This document shows, one piece after another, positions 63,923-64,000 of a DNA stretch of 64,000 nucleotides. The position numbers and the translations under genes are program-made. The notes under the pieces were generated by a model, which was not told where the DNA came from, did no database searches, and worked only from the letters and a program-made list of their open reading frames with translations. This stretch comes from Pyrenula massariospora (lineage: Eukaryota; Ascomycota; Eurotiomycetes; Pyrenulales; Pyrenulaceae): assembly GCA_021030905.1 (NCBI GenBank), contig JAGFMI010000003.1, forward strand, positions 620,001 to 684,000, written 5' to 3'. Numbering within the stretch: position 1 is the first letter of the stretch; each line of letters opens with the position of its first letter.

Positions 63923-64000
63923 CGGAGTGTCTCGAATCTAGGGCGATAACGTTTGAGCCTGTACATCAGTATTCTGGCGCTCATAACTCTAGTTCTCTAT
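63923..64000. other. Right edge of the window
   Basis: 78 bases downstream of the Ctr stop codon; nothing is seen. Confidence 0.4.

Overview
The window is nuclear DNA from a filamentous ascomycete (Pezizomycotina). The signs are many short spliceosomal introns (about 45-70 nt, GT...AG, often with a CTAAC/CTGAC-like branch site), intergenic gaps of several hundred bases to 3 kb, a HET-domain gene, a Dal5-type MFS transporter, a fungal-type transcription factor, and clear IRE1, CCT-beta and cyclophilin/WD40 orthologues. A finer placement is not justified from sequence alone. No rRNA, convincing tRNA, CRISPR array or intact transposon was seen.

Layout. 1-7.9 kb is accessory: a possible gene running off the left edge, a large membrane protein of unknown function (with a paralogue at 37.9-40.0 kb), a Fic/Doc-like relic and a fragment of a short-chain dehydrogenase. 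7.9-20.9 kb is a conserved housekeeping block: cyp15-type cyclophilin (-), CCT2 (+), IRE1 (+) and a Net1/Dnt1-like nucleolar protein (+). 22.9-37.0 kb holds a fungal transcription factor, a DUF6314 protein, a single-pass membrane protein, an allantoate-permease-family transporter with a GC-AG intron, an MFS-like pseudogene fragment and an RRM-like protein. 37.9-55.3 kb is rich in secreted and self-recognition genes: the second membrane paralogue, a secreted HExxH metalloprotease-like protein, a HET protein, a secreted protein with possible deaminase-like motifs, a two-part SGNH hydrolase and a pair of related secreted proteins.

55.9-63.9 kb is the most interesting part. It is a metal-uptake cluster: two Ctr copper transporters (57.3 and 63.3 kb, + strand) flanking a six-exon ferric/cupric reductase (62.6-60.4 kb, - strand), plus a small gene of unknown function (59.2-58.7 kb, - strand). 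The intergenic regions share a 9-mer, TTGAGCAAG, six times, including a perfect inverted pair upstream of the unknown gene; most copies extend to TGAGCAAGTTT. The core, TTGCTCA on the other strand, matches the copper-response element bound by Mac1/Cuf1/GRISEA-type regulators. The cluster reads as a co-regulated system: the reductase makes Cu(I), Ctr proteins import it, and the unknown gene is a candidate new member of the regulon.
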